Source: Phenylobacterium deserti (GTDB lineage Bacteria; Pseudomonadota; Alphaproteobacteria; Caulobacterales; Caulobacteraceae). Taken from it: 64,000 nucleotides of DNA. The notes below the pieces were generated by a model. That model was given only the letters and a program-made list of their open reading frames with translations, did no database searches and was not told the origin of the DNA. Each line of letters starts with the position of its first letter. Position 1 is the stretch's first letter. Positions 54,086-64,000 of the stretch are shown here, one piece after another. Location of the stretch: positions 1 to 64,000 of the forward strand of contig CAMCXF010000007.1 of assembly GCA_945883235.1 (NCBI GenBank), written 5' to 3'. The position numbers and the translations under genes were made by a program.

Positions 54086-54436
54086 TCAATCGTTCTCTTC
54101 ATCGTCCGGAACAGACGGGAGGGGTCCCGCCGCTTCCATCGCGCGTTTGGTCGCCAGCGAAGCAGTGCGCATGGCCACAAATATCGAAAACCCCGTGCCG
54201 ATCAGCAGACCGCCGATCAAGCCCAGGGGCTCCGTATGGGTGAAGCGATCCACGAGCCAGCCTAGGCCGGCGCCGCCAAGCACCCCACTAACCACTTCAC
54301 CGAGGAAGCGGAACCCGTCTCCCGAGAAGCTCTGGGCCACGGCGCCGGTCTTTTGCGCACGGTCGGCCTCGAATGCATCCAACCGCTCAGTGAGCCGCTT
54401 GCGCGCCTCTTCGTGCGATTCGACCAACTTTGGCAT
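54086..54436 (-). CDS. atpI: AtpI, ATP synthase assembly/AtpZ-like protein
   Basis: This 116-residue protein has a charged N-terminus and two helices (FLGEVVSGVLGGAGLGWLVD and LGLIGGLLIGTGFSIFVAM). It is the first gene of the F0 operon and fits the AtpI/AtpZ group, thought to help c-ring assembly or Mg/Ca balance. It ends 12 bases before atpB. The 216-base region upstream (54437-54652) presumably contains the promoter; CCGTACGG near 54573 is the only palindrome noticed. Confidence 0.85.
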   Translation of the reverse strand: MPKLVESHEEARKRLTERLDAFEADRAQKTGAVAQSFSGDGFRFLGEVVSGVLGGAGLGWLVDRFTHTEPLGLIGGLLIGTGFSIFVAMRTASLATKRAMEAAGPLPSVPDDEEND

Positions 54437-54652
54437 GCGTCGGGAGGCCTATCGGGCCGCGACGTCGCCGCCGTGGCGGGGGCTTCAGGTCGCGCGGAAC
54501 CTATAGACGCTACCGCAGTGCGTCAAGGCTGGGCAAAAGTTACTCAAGTCTATGATTCAGAACGTATTTTCTACCGTACGGCGACGCACCGATGGAATCT
54601 GGACACCCGATGCCGCCATGGAGTCACATCGACAGCCGCGTATGGGCAGCCC

Positions 54653-55885
54653 CTACCCCGTCGGCGTCAGCTTCACGATCTTGCCGACCGCCCCGCCCTG
54701 CAGCAAGTAGATCGCACCGTCCGGGCCCTGGCGGATGTCGCGCCACAGGGTGCCGGGCATGTCCAGCCGCTCCTCGCCGACCACGCGCTCGCCCTTGATG
54801 GTCAGGCGCTGAATGTTGCCGCCGGGCAGGCCCTGGGGCTGGAAGCCGGAGACGAACAGGCTGCCTTTCCACTTCGGGAACAGATTGCCGGTGTAGAAGA
54901 TCATGCCCGACGGCGCGATCGTCGGGTCCCAGTAATAGAGCGGCTGCTCCATGCCGGGCCGCTGGGTCTCGCCACCGGTGATCGGCGTCTTGGCCGGGCC
55001 ATAGTTGACGCCGTAGGTAATCGTCGGCCAGCCGTAATCCTTGCCCTTGCGCGCAATGTTGATCTCGTCGCCGGCCTGGGGGCCGAACTCGACTTCCCAC
55101 AGTTCGCCGGTCTGAGGGTGCAGGGTCGCGGCCTGGACGTTGCGGTTGCCCCGCGTCCAGATCTCCGGCAGCGCGCCGCTCTGGCCTACGAACGGGTTGT
55201 CCTTGGGGATAGAGCCGTCGGGGTTGATCCGGACGATCTTGCCCAGCCCGCTGCCCAGGTCCTGCGACTGTTTCTGGCCCGCCGGGATCGAGCGGTCTCC
55301 TTGCGTCACGAACAGCTTGCCGTCGCGAGCGAACACCAACCGCGAGCCGAAGTGTAGCGGTGAGGCCAGGGTCGGGCGCTGGCGATAGATCACCGTCAGG
55401 CCTTCGATAACGGGTGCTGCGCCGTCGACCAGCTTGCCACGCGCCACGGCGGTGTTGTTGGTCCCGTCGGCCTGCGGTTCGGCATAGCTCAGATAGATCA
55501 GCCGGTTGGTCTTGAACGCCGGGTCCAGCACCACGTCCAGCAGGCCGCCCTGCCCACGCGACATCACCGTGGGTGTGCCGGTGACCGGCTCGGAGAGTGC
55601 TCCGTCCTTGCCGACGATCCGGAGCGCACCGGCGATCCGCTCGGTCACCAGCATCCGCCCATCGGGCAGGAAGGCCAGCGACCAGGGATACTTCAACCCC
55701 TCGGCGACAACCGTCCTTTGGAAGCCTACCCCCAATGTTTCGAGCGGCGCCCGGGTCTGGCCGGCGAAGGCAGGTTTGTAGCCGGTGACCGGCGGGCGCG
55801 CCTCCACGCTGGCGGGTTGGGCGCAGGCGCTACCGCTCAAACCCGCCATAAGGGCGGCGGCGAAGAATTTCGAGGTCACAGCCAT
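54653..55885 (-). CDS. Exported PQQ-dependent sugar dehydrogenase (YliI/Asd-type)
   Basis: This 410-residue protein has a signal peptide (about 1-22) and a six-bladed soluble-glucose-dehydrogenase fold. [54 protein letters not shown] and [18 protein letters not shown] are hallmarks. It should oxidise aldose sugars in the periplasm using PQQ and calcium. The ATG at 55885 is preferred over a GTG nine bases upstream that touches its GGAG. Confidence 0.86.
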   Translation of the reverse strand: MAVTSKFFAAALMAGLSGSACAQPASVEARPPVTGYKPAFAGQTRAPLETLGVGFQRTVVAEGLKYPWSLAFLPDGRMLVTERIAGALRIVGKDGALSEPVTGTPTVMSRGQGGLLDVVLDPAFKTNRLIYLSYAEPQADGTNNTAVARGKLVDGAAPVIEGLTVIYRQRPTLASPLHFGSRLVFARDGKLFVTQGDRSIPAGQKQSQDLGSGLGKIVRINPDGSIPKDNPFVGQSGALPEIWTRGNRNVQAATLHPQTGELWEVEFGPQAGDEINIARKGKDYGWPTITYGVNYGPAKTPITGGETQRPGMEQPLYYWDPTIAPSGMIFYTGNLFPKWKGSLFVSGFQPQGLPGGNIQRLTIKGERVVGEERLDMPGTLWRDIRQGPDGAIYLLQGGAVGKIVKLTPTG

Positions 55886-55944
55886 CAGGGTCACTCCAGG
55901 ATTTCACCGGCAGAGATAGCGATCATCCCGCGCCGACAGAAGGA

Positions 55945-56667
55945 CTATCCGTCGCGCGGCAAGAGTTCCGCCAGCGATCGAATGATCCGGTCCGGCCGGA
56001 CGGGGCTGTCAGCGGGCAATCCCCGCCCATAGCCGTCGACCCACACGCCGGTCAGGCCCAGCCGCTGGGGTGCCGCGACTTCCCACTCCAGATTGTCGCC
56101 GACGATCCAGGTTTCGTGCGGCTCGGCCCCCAGTATCGTCATCGCGTGCCGATAGGCCTGTTCCTCAGGCTTGCCGAAGCCCATCTCGCCCTCGATCTGG
56201 ATGTGATCGAACCAGGGTTCCAGCCCAAACCGCGCGATCTTCGCCCGCTGGGTGTCGGCACCGCCGTTGGTGATCAGGGCCAGCTTGACGCCTCGATCAC
56301 GCAGCCCTTTCAGACCCTCCAGCGCCCCGGGAAACAAGGAGGTGATCTCGTCGCGAACCGTCGCGAAGCGCCCCGCGAAACGCCCGGCCAGCTCGTCGGT
56401 CAGCCTTGGCCGTCCAAAGCCCCGGAACGTCTCCACCATAACCTGAAGCCGCGCCTCATTGACGCCGAACCGCGCCACGCGATGGCGCGCGGGGTCCGAC
56501 CAGAACAGCTCCAGCTCTGCCTCCAGCCGATCTGCCACCGCCTGCGGCATGTGCGGTGCCAGATCAGCAGCCAGTTCGTCGGCGATCCGCAGCAACACGG
56601 CGGGGCGTTCCCCTGCCGCCAGGATCGTATCATCCATGTCGATCAGCATCGCCTTGGGCAGGATCAC
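55945..56667 (-). CDS. HAD-superfamily hydrolase
   Basis: This 240-residue phosphatase-like protein has motif I DMDDT (AMLIDMDDTIL), motif II ITNGGA, a Lys in GFGKPEEQAY and motif IV VGDNLEWEV, with a helical cap at about 20-110. The layout is close to YjjG/haloacid-dehalogenase-like phosphatases. The substrate is unknown. Its start overlaps the upstream hydrolase stop by ATGA. Confidence 0.82.
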   Translation of the reverse strand: MILPKAMLIDMDDTILAAGERPAVLLRIADELAADLAPHMPQAVADRLEAELELFWSDPARHRVARFGVNEARLQVMVETFRGFGRPRLTDELAGRFAGRFATVRDEITSLFPGALEGLKGLRDRGVKLALITNGGADTQRAKIARFGLEPWFDHIQIEGEMGFGKPEEQAYRHAMTILGAEPHETWIVGDNLEWEVAAPQRLGLTGVWVDGYGRGLPADSPVRPDRIIRSLAELLPRDG

Positions 56668-57797
56668 GCCCGCGCCTCCACCCAGCCCACGATCAGGTCC
56701 ACCATCGCCTCACGCTCTTCCCGGCTGTCCTCGAAATAGTGGGCCCCCTTGATGAGTTCCAGTTGCTTGTCGGCGACCACCAGACTGTCGAAGATCCTGT
56801 GCGCGTCGCTGGGGAACACGCCGGTGTCGGCCATCCCCTGCACCACCAACGCCGGCATATCGAATTTGGCCAACTGTTCCGGCCCGCGGCAACGCGAGGT
56901 CTCCAGGCTCCACATCGACAACCAGGTCTTCAGCGTGTTGGCCCGGCCGATACTGGGCGAACGGTTGGCCACCGCCGGGTGGCCGCGATAGCACATTGGC
57001 GTCTGGCGATCCGACGGATCAATGCTCCCGTCCATCATCCGCAGGTCCCCCCAGCAACGGAACATCGGGAACAGCCGGTCCGGGACGCCCGCCGCGTTGA
57101 GCCGGGTCAGCTCGCCCTTGGCCCAGTCGGTGATGCGCTGGTTCCGCGCCCGCTGCGCGGCCCGATAGCGCGCGATAAACTCCGGCGCATAGGCCGGGCC
57201 GTTGTCGGGATTGAACGGGTTCAGGCTCTCTTCTGTCGCCACCGGATCGGTCTCGTCCGTCACCGAGGCGTCCATCCAGTCGGTCAACACGTCGGGCCGC
57301 CCCAGATGTGCGTTGAGCGACACATAGAGGTCGGCCTTTGGTAGCGCGTGCAGCGCTTCCAGCCCCGCCCCGCGCAAGAGGTCACCCAGGGTCGGCTGGA
57401 TCGCCTCGGCCTGATAGGCACCCATCAGGGACCCACCACCGGAATTGCCCAGGATCACGATCTTCTCTACGCTGGCCTGCTCGCGCAGCCAGCGCACCCC
57501 GACCCCGATATCCAGCACCGCATGTTCCAGCAGGAACATGTCCTCCGCCCCGCGAAACCGGGTGTTCCAGCCCAGAAACCCATAGCCCCGCGCCGCCAGC
57601 CAGGGCGCGATATAGTGCTCGGCGAAGTCCACATTGTAGTGGGTGGCGATGAACGCGGTCTTGGGCCGCTGGCCGCGCGGCGTCGTATAGACCCCCTGAC
57701 AGGGATGTCCGCCCGCCCCCACCCGCGTCGCCGTGGGCGAGGCCAGGCCGATGAACTGCCGCTCCACCGCCGCCATCAGGTCGTTGTCGTCGATCAT
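56664..57797 (-). CDS. Alpha/beta hydrolase, unknown substrate
   Basis: This 377-residue protein has the fold's nucleophile elbow GNSGGGSLMG with Ser, a later Asp in VQGMADTGVFPSD and a His in KGAHYFEDS. KTAFIATHYNVDFAEHYIAP near the start recalls bacterial acyl hydrolases. It has no signal. It overlaps the HAD gene by ATGA, suggesting a small operon, and diverges from the CMD-family gene. Confidence 0.75.
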   Translation of the reverse strand: MIDDNDLMAAVERQFIGLASPTATRVGAGGHPCQGVYTTPRGQRPKTAFIATHYNVDFAEHYIAPWLAARGYGFLGWNTRFRGAEDMFLLEHAVLDIGVGVRWLREQASVEKIVILGNSGGGSLMGAYQAEAIQPTLGDLLRGAGLEALHALPKADLYVSLNAHLGRPDVLTDWMDASVTDETDPVATEESLNPFNPDNGPAYAPEFIARYRAAQRARNQRITDWAKGELTRLNAAGVPDRLFPMFRCWGDLRMMDGSIDPSDRQTPMCYRGHPAVANRSPSIGRANTLKTWLSMWSLETSRCRGPEQLAKFDMPALVVQGMADTGVFPSDAHRIFDSLVVADKQLELIKGAHYFEDSREEREAMVDLIVGWVEARA

Positions 57798-57877
57798 GCG
57801 CGCTCTCCCGGCTTGGCCCGCGCCGCACGGCGTGGTCAGGTACCGGCAACGCCTAACCTCTAGCCCCGGATTATCCC

Positions 57878-58531
57878 ATGCCCGTTCTGCGTCAGGTGCC
57901 TCGCGCCGAAGTTACATCCGACGTGGTCAACCGCTACTACGACGCCCTGTTCGGTGCCGGCCGTGATCCGGTGGCCGAGCCCGGCACTGCCACCGGCACG
58001 CCGGGTGACTGGTGGACGGTCTTTGCGCTGGCCCCCGACATCTTCAAGCACGCCGTCGACGGGTTCGCTGTCTATCGCCACCCCGACCGCAAGATCGACC
58101 CCGTCCTGCGCGAACTGGGCCAGACCCGCGCCGGCTGGGTAAAGTCCAGCCAGTTCGTCTTCTCCCAGCACTGCAAGTCGCTGCGCGCGCTGGGCGTCTC
58201 CGACGAGAAGATCGCCGCGGTGCCGCACTGGACCGTGTCCGACGTCTTCAATGACCAGGAGCGTGCGGTCCTCGCCTACGCTGACTGCCTGACCGCTGGC
58301 GACGGCCGCACACCGCTGGAGGTGATCGACAAGCTGAAGACCTTCTGGAGCGACGAGGAAATCTTCGAGTTCACCTACATCACCACCCTCTACGCCATGC
58401 ACGCCGTCATCACCCGGGCGCTGCGCATGGAATACGACAACCGCCCGGAGGCCATTGTCGAGGTCGCCGCGCCGAAGGGGTTCGAGGCCCAGGACTTTCT
58501 CAACCCGGCGACCCCGCCGAAGGGGAGATGA
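57878..58531 (+). CDS. Carboxymuconolactone decarboxylase-family protein
   Basis: This 217-residue helical protein has the AhpD/CMD layout: RELGQTRAGWVKSSQFVFSQ followed by HCKSLRALGVSDEKIAAV, with RAVLAYADCLTAG in the second half. The usual CxxC of AhpD is not there; only one Cys remains in QHCKS, so peroxidase-reducing activity is doubtful. It may belong to a catabolic or redox pathway. It converges on the GNAT gene, overlapping its apparent end. Confidence 0.75.
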   Translation: MPVLRQVPRAEVTSDVVNRYYDALFGAGRDPVAEPGTATGTPGDWWTVFALAPDIFKHAVDGFAVYRHPDRKIDPVLRELGQTRAGWVKSSQFVFSQHCKSLRALGVSDEKIAAVPHWTVSDVFNDQERAVLAYADCLTAGDGRTPLEVIDKLKTFWSDEEIFEFTYITTLYAMHAVITRALRMEYDNRPEAIVEVAAPKGFEAQDFLNPATPPKGR

Positions 58532-59075
58532 AGGCGGGGGTGGACACCCCTAAGCCAACGGCACCTCGATCACATAGATTAAGGTGCACGACCTGCCGCC
58601 CGCCCATCTCCATGATATCGCGCCGGCCCGTCAGCCGCCCGCCGATCTTCTCCATGGCCCGCCGGGATCTGAAATTGTCTTCGCCAATCCGGAAGATCAC
58701 GGTGGCGAAGCTCTTCAGCGCATGATTGACCATCAGCCGCTTCATCGCCCCGTTGGTCGCTCCACCCCAGTGGCTGCGGGCAAGAAACGTCCAGCCGATC
58801 TCCACCTCCCCCGGCTCGCAATACTTCTGTTCGTACCGCGAGCTGCCGATGATCGCCCCGCTCGTCCGGTCGATGGCCGCCAGCGCGCCGCCCGAGGCCA
58901 TCGCCTCATCGAAGAACCGGCGGAACTCCGCCTCCTGCCAACGGTCGTTCGCCGGGTGCAGCGCCCAGACCTCGGCGTCAGACGCCACGGCATAGACCGC
59001 GGCCCAATCGTCCGCTGCAAGAGGCCGCAAAAGCAAGGCGTCGTCCTGAAGAGTCGGCTGGAACTCACCCGTCAT
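58500..59075 (-). CDS. GNAT N-acetyltransferase, C-terminus apparently frameshifted
   Basis: This 191-residue GNAT has [20 protein letters not shown] at the start, [20 protein letters not shown] and the [18 protein letters not shown] acetyl-CoA region. After QVVHL the frame gives an odd tail. One base out of frame (near 58579-58581, an extra A on the coding strand) the sequence reads IYVIEVPLA and stops at 58550, the usual type of GNAT ending. A one-base insertion or a read error is likely. The start overlaps ispH by 11 bases, implying co-translation. Confidence 0.78.
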   Translation of the reverse strand: MTGEFQPTLQDDALLLRPLAADDWAAVYAVASDAEVWALHPANDRWQEAEFRRFFDEAMASGGALAAIDRTSGAIIGSSRYEQKYCEPGEVEIGWTFLARSHWGGATNGAMKRLMVNHALKSFATVIFRIGEDNFRSRRAMEKIGGRLTGRRDIMEMGGRQVVHLNLCDRGAVGLGVSTPAFISPSAGSPG

Positions 59076-60021
59076 CGGCGCGCGCCAGCACCTTGGGCAG
59101 CTTGAAGGTCACCGTCTCGCGCGCGGCGTCGATCTCTTCAACCGTGACCTCGAAGCGTTCGGACAATCGGTCGATCACGCCCTGCACCAGCACCTCGGGC
59201 GCTGAGGCGCCGGCCGTCACGCCCACCACCCGGGTGCCGTCGAGCCAGCCGAAATCAAGGCCCTGGGCATCGTCGATCAGATACGCCCTCGCCCCCGACC
59301 GCAGTCCCACCTCGGCCAGCCTCACCGAATTGGAGGAATTGGCGCTGCCCAGCACCAGCAGCACCTCGGCGCGGCCGGCGATGGTCTTGACCGCCTCCTG
59401 GCGGTTCGTGGTGGCGTAGCAGATGTCTTCCTTGTGCGGCTGGGCGATGGCCGGAAACCGGGCGCGGAGCGCAGCCACGATCCCGGCAGTGTCGTCGACC
59501 GAGAGTGTGGTCTGGGTGACGAAGGCCACGTTGGCCGGATCTTGGGGCTGGTAGGCCGCGACATCGTCCAGCGTCTCGATCAACACGACGGCACCGTCAG
59601 GCAGCTGACCCATGGTGCCCACCACCTCGGGGTGGCCGGCGTGGCCGATCAGCACGATCTCCCGGCCCGCATCATGGTGGCGCTCGGCCTCGACATGGAC
59701 CTTGGAGACCAGCGGGCAGGTAGCGTCGAGGTAGAGCATCTTGCGGCCCTTGGCCTCCGCCGGCACGGATTTCGGCACCCCATGGGCGGAAAACACCACC
59801 GGACGGTCGGTGGGGCAGTCGTCCAGCTCCTCGACAAACACCGCCCCCAGCGCCTTCAGGCGGTCGACCACATGGCGGTTGTGAACGATTTCATGGCGCA
59901 CATAGACCGGAGCGCCATATTTGGTGATCGCCCGCTCCACGATCTGGATCGCCCGATCCACCCCGGCGCAGAAGCCGCGCGGACTGGCCAGCAGGACGGT
60001 GATCGGAGGGCATTGGGTCAT
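59065..60021 (-). CDS. ispH: IspH, 4-hydroxy-3-methylbut-2-enyl diphosphate reductase
   Basis: This 318-residue enzyme makes IPP and DMAPP in the last step of the MEP isoprenoid pathway. Its [4Fe-4S] Cys ligands lie in [26 protein letters not shown] and, in the third motif, [28 protein letters not shown], where DICYATT supplies the Cys. The ATG at 60021 matches the conserved N-terminus; upstream in-frame ATGs would lengthen it. It precedes the GNAT gene. Confidence 0.94.
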   Translation of the reverse strand: MTQCPPITVLLASPRGFCAGVDRAIQIVERAITKYGAPVYVRHEIVHNRHVVDRLKALGAVFVEELDDCPTDRPVVFSAHGVPKSVPAEAKGRKMLYLDATCPLVSKVHVEAERHHDAGREIVLIGHAGHPEVVGTMGQLPDGAVVLIETLDDVAAYQPQDPANVAFVTQTTLSVDDTAGIVAALRARFPAIAQPHKEDICYATTNRQEAVKTIAGRAEVLLVLGSANSSNSVRLAEVGLRSGARAYLIDDAQGLDFGWLDGTRVVGVTAGASAPEVLVQGVIDRLSERFEVTVEEIDAARETVTFKLPKVLARADDG

Positions 60022-60142
60022 GGGGCGGAACTTAAGGTGTGGACGCGACATCCGCCAGCCGCGTTGCAGCCGCAATCGTCAGGCTGTACTTAGGGCTTGA
60101 ATCCGCGACGTCCTCGCGGCCCTTTCCATCTGGACGCCTGTC

Positions 60143-60823
60143 ATGCGCCGTCATCTTCTGCTCGTTTCCGCCGTGCTTGCAGCGCTCACCGCCGTGCCGA
60201 GCCTGTCCTTTGCCCAGGGGCGCCGCGACCCGGAGGCCGAACAGCGCAAGCAACAGGAAGAGGCCTCAAAGAAGCGCAAGCAGCGCGAGGAGTGGGGCGA
60301 CAACCAGGCCCCGCTGCAGGCCCTGCGCAACGCCGGCCCCTGCCCCTATGTGAAGTCGCTCTATGACGCCTCGCGCTTCATCGAGTTCAAGGACAACCGC
60401 GAGGCCTCCGCCGCCGTCGGCTGGTCGGGCGAGATCCAGGGCATTTCCGCTGGCTGCGCCTACAAGGACGAGGAGCCGATCAAGGTGACCGTCGAAGTCC
60501 TGTTCGAACTGGGCAAGGGCCCCCAGGCCGAGGGCCGCAACAAGACCTATCGCTACTGGGTCGCCGTCACCGACCGCAATCGCACCGTGATCGCCAAGGA
60601 GGTCTTCGACCTGCCGGTGAGCTTTCCAGAAGGTCAGGACCGGGTCTATCTGACCGAAAACATCAGCCAGATCGTTATTCCGCGCGCAGCGGTCACCACC
60701 TCGGGATCCAACTTCGAGGTGCTGATCGGTTTTGACGTGACGCCACAGATGGCCGCCTTTAACCGCGAGGGCAAACGCTTCCGGCTGAACGTCGGCCAGG
60801 CGAGCAACACGCCCAACCCATGA
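60143..60823 (+). CDS. Exported conserved hypothetical protein upstream of argS
   Basis: This 226-residue protein has a signal peptide (about 1-25), a charged, probably coiled segment ([20 protein letters not shown]) and a compact domain with two Cys (GPCPYVK and SAGCAYKDE) that could pair. It reads like a Caulobacterales-type hypothetical, but that is an impression, not a search result. It overlaps argS by ATGA, so the pair is co-translated. No function can be assigned. Confidence 0.7.
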   Translation: MRRHLLLVSAVLAALTAVPSLSFAQGRRDPEAEQRKQQEEASKKRKQREEWGDNQAPLQALRNAGPCPYVKSLYDASRFIEFKDNREASAAVGWSGEIQGISAGCAYKDEEPIKVTVEVLFELGKGPQAEGRNKTYRYWVAVTDRNRTVIAKEVFDLPVSFPEGQDRVYLTENISQIVIPRAAVTTSGSNFEVLIGFDVTPQMAAFNREGKRFRLNVGQASNTPNP

Positions 60824-62598
60824 CCGACCTCAAGCGGGTGCTTGGCGAGGCGGTGGAAACCGCCTTCGCCGCCATTGGCGCGCCTCCCGAACTGGGGCGG
60901 GTGACGCCGTCGGATCGACCTGACTTGGCCGACTTCCAGTCAAACGGCGCGCTGGCCGCCGCTAAGCGGCTGGGCAAGAACCCGCGCGAGATCGCCGCCG
61001 CCGTTGCCGATCGCCTGGCCGGCGACCCACGTCTGGCCGGGATCGAGATCGCCGGCCCCGGCTTCATCAACCTGAAAATTGCCGACGCCACGCTGGCCGA
61101 CCGCGCCAACGAGATCGCCGCCGACCTGCGCCTGGGTGCCGGATCAGTGGCCGTGCCACGTCGGGTGATCGTCGACTACGGCGGTCCCAACGTGGCCAAG
61201 CCGATGCACGTGGGCCACCTGCGCGCCTCGATCATCGGCGAGAGCATCAAGCGGCTCTACCGCTTCCGTGGCGACGAGGTGATCGGCGACGCCCACTTCG
61301 GCGACTGGGGCTATCAGATGGGCCTGCTGATCGGCGCGGTCATGGACGAGGTCCCGGCGATCCGTGCGCTGGTCGACGACGGTAACGCGTCCGGTGCCGC
61401 ACCCGCCGACCTGTCGCCGCTGGACGCGGTCACCCTTTCCGACCTCGACCGCTTCTATCCCGAGGCCGCTGCAACGGGAAAAGCCGATACCGAATACCGC
61501 GACCGCGCCCGCAAGATCACTATGGGCCTGCAGTCGAAACAGCCCGGCTACTACGCGCTCTGGGAACGCTTCCGGGCTGTGACCCAGGTCGCGCTTGAAC
61601 GCGACTTCCACGCACTCGGCATCGACTTCGACTGGTGGAAGGGCGAGAGCGACGTCGAGCACCTGATCGCCCCCATGGTCGCCGAACTGGACGCAAAGGG
61701 CCTGCTGGTCGACGACCAGGGCGCGCGGATCATCCGGGTCGTCCAGCAAGGCGACAAGCGCGAGTTGCCACCCCTGCTGGTGGTGTCCTCCGAGGGCTCG
61801 GCCATGTACGGCACCACGGATCTCGCCACTATCCTGGACCGTCAGCAGGCGTTTGACCCGCATCTGGTGATCTACTGCGTCGACCAGCGCCAGGCCGACC
61901 ACTTCGAGATCGTGTTCCGCGCGGCCTACCAGGCCGGCTACTCCCAGGATGGCCAGCTGGAACACATCGGCTTCGGCACCATGAATGGAACCGACGGAAA
62001 GCCCTTCAAGACCCGCGAGGGTGGAGTCCTGAAGCTGAACGATCTGATCGAGATGACCCGGTCAAAGGCGCGCGAGCGGCTGACCGAAGCCGGCCTCGGC
62101 GAGAACATGGCCCCCGCCGAATTCGAGGACATCGCCGGCAAGGTGGCCGTCGCGGCACTGAAGTTCGCCGACCTGCAGAACTTCCGCGGCACGTCCTACG
62201 TCTTCGACCTGGACCGCTTCACCAGCTTCGAGGGCAAGACCGGTCCCTATCTGCTGTATCAGGCCGTCCGCGTAAAAAGCCTGCTGCGCCGCGCCGCCGC
62301 CGAAGGGTTCGGACAGGGCGTGATCATCATCTCCGAGCCCGCCGAGCGCGACCTCGTGCTGACCCTCGACGCCTTCGACAGCGCGCTCACCGAGGCCTAC
62401 GACAAGAAGGCTCCCCATGCGCTGGCCGAACACGCCTACCGGCTTTCCCAGGCGTTTTCGAAATTCTACGCCGCCTGCCCGATGCTCTCGGCGGAGCCGG
62501 CTATCCGGTCCTCGCGCCTGACGCTGGCGGCCACCACGCTCAGTCAACTGGAGCTGACCCTGGATTTGCTGGGGATCAGCGTCCCGGAGCGGATGTAG
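60820..62598 (+). CDS. argS: ArgS, arginyl-tRNA synthetase
   Basis: This 592-residue class I synthetase has the HIGH-type motif [15 protein letters not shown] and the KMSK-region substitute KPFKTREGG, as in bacterial ArgRS, followed by a C-terminal anticodon-binding domain ([15 protein letters not shown]). An N-terminal domain of about 100 residues is present. It charges tRNA-Arg. It overlaps the lipase-like gene on the other strand by 23 bases at its end. Confidence 0.95.
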   Translation: MTDLKRVLGEAVETAFAAIGAPPELGRVTPSDRPDLADFQSNGALAAAKRLGKNPREIAAAVADRLAGDPRLAGIEIAGPGFINLKIADATLADRANEIAADLRLGAGSVAVPRRVIVDYGGPNVAKPMHVGHLRASIIGESIKRLYRFRGDEVIGDAHFGDWGYQMGLLIGAVMDEVPAIRALVDDGNASGAAPADLSPLDAVTLSDLDRFYPEAAATGKADTEYRDRARKITMGLQSKQPGYYALWERFRAVTQVALERDFHALGIDFDWWKGESDVEHLIAPMVAELDAKGLLVDDQGARIIRVVQQGDKRELPPLLVVSSEGSAMYGTTDLATILDRQQAFDPHLVIYCVDQRQADHFEIVFRAAYQAGYSQDGQLEHIGFGTMNGTDGKPFKTREGGVLKLNDLIEMTRSKARERLTEAGLGENMAPAEFEDIAGKVAVAALKFADLQNFRGTSYVFDLDRFTSFEGKTGPYLLYQAVRVKSLLRRAAAEGFGQGVIIISEPAERDLVLTLDAFDSALTEAYDKKAPHALAEHAYRLSQAFSKFYAACPMLSAEPAIRSSRLTLAATTLSQLELTLDLLGISVPERM

Positions 62599-63532
62599 CA
62601 CTCAGCGAAGTCAGCACCTTCTCCAGACCTGCCACAACGCGGTCGCCATAGGTCAGGCCCAGCATGGTCGTGTGACTGGCGGCGTCCACGTTGTCGATGA
62701 AGCCTGCCCGCGATTCTCGTGCCGGGGCGTGCCGTACTTCGTTCCAGACGTCCATCTGTGGGGACGGTGGTCCGGCCGTAATCACAGCGACGGGCCAGTC
62801 CGGTGAGAGCGGGCCGGCGACCAGCGCCTGTTCCCCGGCTGCCCGCCAGCTCACAACCTCGGCATAGGCCGTGCGGCTCTGGCGGCCATTGATAAACCCC
62901 CGCCGCTTCTCGGCGCGACCCTCCACCGGCAGGCCCACGCGGTCGCCCATCAGGTAGAACGGCTTGGTTAGACCCAGGCTCCCGGCGATCGACCCCAGCC
63001 GTGCCAGGGTCGTCATCCGGTTCACGAACACAGCGGCACCCGGCAACCCGATCATCTCCGGCGTGACGGCGTCCAGCAGCACCAAGCCCGCCACCTTGTC
63101 CGGGTTCTGCGCCGCAAACTGCCGCAGATAGAGCCCCGCCATGGAGTGACCCATCAGGATGAACGGCCCGCGCTCCCCCGACGACGTAATCAACGCGCCA
63201 AGGTCCTTGACGATGGCAGTGCCGTCGCGCGGCTTCGGGCCTGGATCGGAATAGCCCATCCCTGCCCGATCGTAGGCGCACGAGCGCAGGCCCTTCACCG
63301 CCAGTTTCTGCTGCAATGCCGCGAAATCCGCTGCGCCACTGAACGCACCCGCCTCCATCCAGATCACCGGCCGGTCCGACTTCGGCCCCTCGCAGACCAG
63401 CCGCAGACTGCGGCCGCCCACGTCGATCATGGCACCGCGCGGCTTCTGAAAGCGGCTCAACAAATCGGCTGCCACGGCAACCGTGGCGAACAGCGAAACC
63501 AGACCGAGGATGGCGAACAGGAGAATGCGCAT
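62576..63532 (-). CDS. Membrane-anchored or exported alpha/beta hydrolase
   Basis: This 318-residue protein has an N-terminal hydrophobic segment (about 3-21) and an alpha/beta hydrolase fold: nucleophile elbow [13 protein letters not shown] with Ser, [13 protein letters not shown] near the oxyanion hole and a late His in DAASHTTM. The ATG at 63532 has GGAG just upstream; a longer frame would run through the tRNA-Leu gene and is rejected. The substrate is unknown. Confidence 0.76.
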   Translation of the reverse strand: MRILLFAILGLVSLFATVAVAADLLSRFQKPRGAMIDVGGRSLRLVCEGPKSDRPVIWMEAGAFSGAADFAALQQKLAVKGLRSCAYDRAGMGYSDPGPKPRDGTAIVKDLGALITSSGERGPFILMGHSMAGLYLRQFAAQNPDKVAGLVLLDAVTPEMIGLPGAAVFVNRMTTLARLGSIAGSLGLTKPFYLMGDRVGLPVEGRAEKRRGFINGRQSRTAYAEVVSWRAAGEQALVAGPLSPDWPVAVITAGPPSPQMDVWNEVRHAPARESRAGFIDNVDAASHTTMLGLTYGDRVVAGLEKVLTSLSATSAPGR

Positions 63533-63595
63533 GGCGTCTCCGTAAATCGGAAACCCCGTCGTGGCGAGAGGGCCTTCACGGCATCCCGCCCCTGT

Positions 63596-63679
63596 TGGTG
63601 CCCCAGGCCGGACTCGAACCAGCACGTCTCTCGACAATAGATTTTGAGTCTACCGCGTCTACCATTTCGCCACTGGGGC
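63596..63679 (-). tRNA. tRNA-Leu (CAA)
   Basis: On the minus strand the acceptor GCCCCAG pairs with CTGGGGC, the D arm is GTGGCGAAATGGTAGACGC, the anticodon loop CTCAAAA gives CAA, the variable arm is long (class II), the T arm is GGTTCGAGTCC, and CCA is encoded. It reads UUG. The gene lies just upstream of the hydrolase gene on the same strand. Confidence 0.92.
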
Positions 63680-63752
63680 AGCGGGGGCGGAACATAGGCG
63701 CCATTCGCCCGGCGTCAACGCGCGCCTTGCATTGGGAAGGGAGTAGTCTTAA

Positions 63753-63769
63753 TTGAGAATTGTTCGCAA
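63753..63769. promoter_or_regulatory. Fur box upstream of feoA
   Basis: TTGAGAATTGTTCGCAA is a 17-bp inverted repeat with 6 of 8 paired positions around a central base, close to Fur-type sites. It lies 27 bases before the feoA start. Iron-replete Fur would repress it. Confidence 0.65.
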
Positions 63770-63795
63770 AAATGGCGGCCGCCTAGAGATCTTGA

Positions 63796-64000
63796 ATGTC
63801 CGACGCCCTCGCCACCCATGCGCCGATGACGCCGTCGCCGGTTGTAGGCGCAGTTCGGCTGAGCGCGGCCCATCCGGGTGACCGGGGCATAATTGTCGAC
63901 GTCCGCGCCGAAAGCCAGGTTGGAGACCACGGTGTCGACAATGAGGAATTGCTGCGGCGGTTGCTGGAGTTCGGCTTTGTTGAGGGCGCCATGATCGAAG
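63796..64000 (+). CDS. feoA: FeoA, ferrous iron transport protein A (cut by window end)
   Basis: From an ATG at 63796 the frame reads VRLSAAHPGDRGIIVDVR, then a linker and LLRRLLEFGFVEGAMIE, the start of the SH3-like FeoA domain. FeoA assists the FeoB ferrous iron channel, whose gene would be expected downstream beyond the window. Only the first 68 codons are visible. The segment inserted between the two conserved parts (AESQVGDHGVDNEE) is slightly longer than in short FeoA proteins. Confidence 0.8.
   Translation, partial: MSDALATHAPMTPSPVVGAVRLSAAHPGDRGIIVDVRAESQVGDHGVDNEELLRRLLEFGFVEGAMIE

Overview
The window looks like chromosomal DNA of a high-GC alphaproteobacterium, most plausibly from the Caulobacterales (Caulobacter/Phenylobacterium-like), though a Sphingomonadales origin is not excluded. 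Support comes from the F0 gene order atpI-atpB-atpE-atpF'-atpF with duplicated b subunits, the split glycine decarboxylase (gcvPA/gcvPB), a long TonB-dependent receptor, PHO-type and Fur-type sites, and dense operons joined by ATGA or TGATG overlaps. GC content was judged by eye, not counted.

Layout. 0-6.2 kb: the end of an IS1182-type element, small exported or membrane proteins, a secreted sulfatase divergent from a LysR regulator, and a TetR regulator coupled to a beta-propeller glycosidase-like protein. 6.4-12.8 kb: an aromatic-ring degradation cluster (Rieske dioxygenase alpha and beta, cis-diol dehydrogenase, embedded AraC regulator, extradiol dioxygenase, atypical SDR, and a chromene-carboxylate isomerase on the other strand). 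12.9-17.2 kb: an exported metallo-beta-lactamase-fold protein, an EF-hand protein and a GH3/PA14 beta-glucosidase. 17.2-22 kb: a secreted redox pair, namely a degenerate redoxin/heme c/copper-monooxygenase-like/EF-hand fusion and a heme c/PQQ dehydrogenase, with a divergent TetR and a clear candidate operator. 22.2-26.3 kb: a TonB-dependent receptor and a periplasmic tyrosine-phosphatase-like enzyme.

26.3-41.4 kb is a phosphonate (C-P lyase) island. A phnF-phnM-EEP operon lies divergent from phnGHIJKLM-DUF1045. Convergent to the latter are phnD-phnD2-phnE1-phnE2 and phnC-acetyltransferase-phnN, each unit with its own PHO box. There are two intact PhnM copies and no recognisable PhnP. Two other phosphoesterases, one of the EEP fold and one of the 2H fold, sit where PhnP would be expected, which makes this the most interesting region of the window. 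A tRNA-Ile(CAU) gene marks its upstream edge.

41.6-46.3 kb: assorted exported proteins and hydrolases. 46.4-51.1 kb: a tandem glycine riboswitch followed by gcvT-gcvH-gcvPA-gcvPB. 51.2-54.4 kb: a small membrane protein and the F0 operon of ATP synthase. 54.6-63.5 kb: mixed housekeeping and catabolic genes, including ispH and argS. The end holds a tRNA-Leu(CAA) gene and, behind a Fur-like box, the start of feoA.

How the genes work together: the island encodes uptake of phosphonates (PhnCDE), activation and cleavage of the C-P bond (PhnGHIJ with PhnKLM), and conversion of the ribosyl product to PRPP (an unidentified cyclic phosphodiesterase, then PhnN). The neighbouring outer-membrane receptor and phosphatase could extend this to other phosphorus sources, but that link is inferred from position only.
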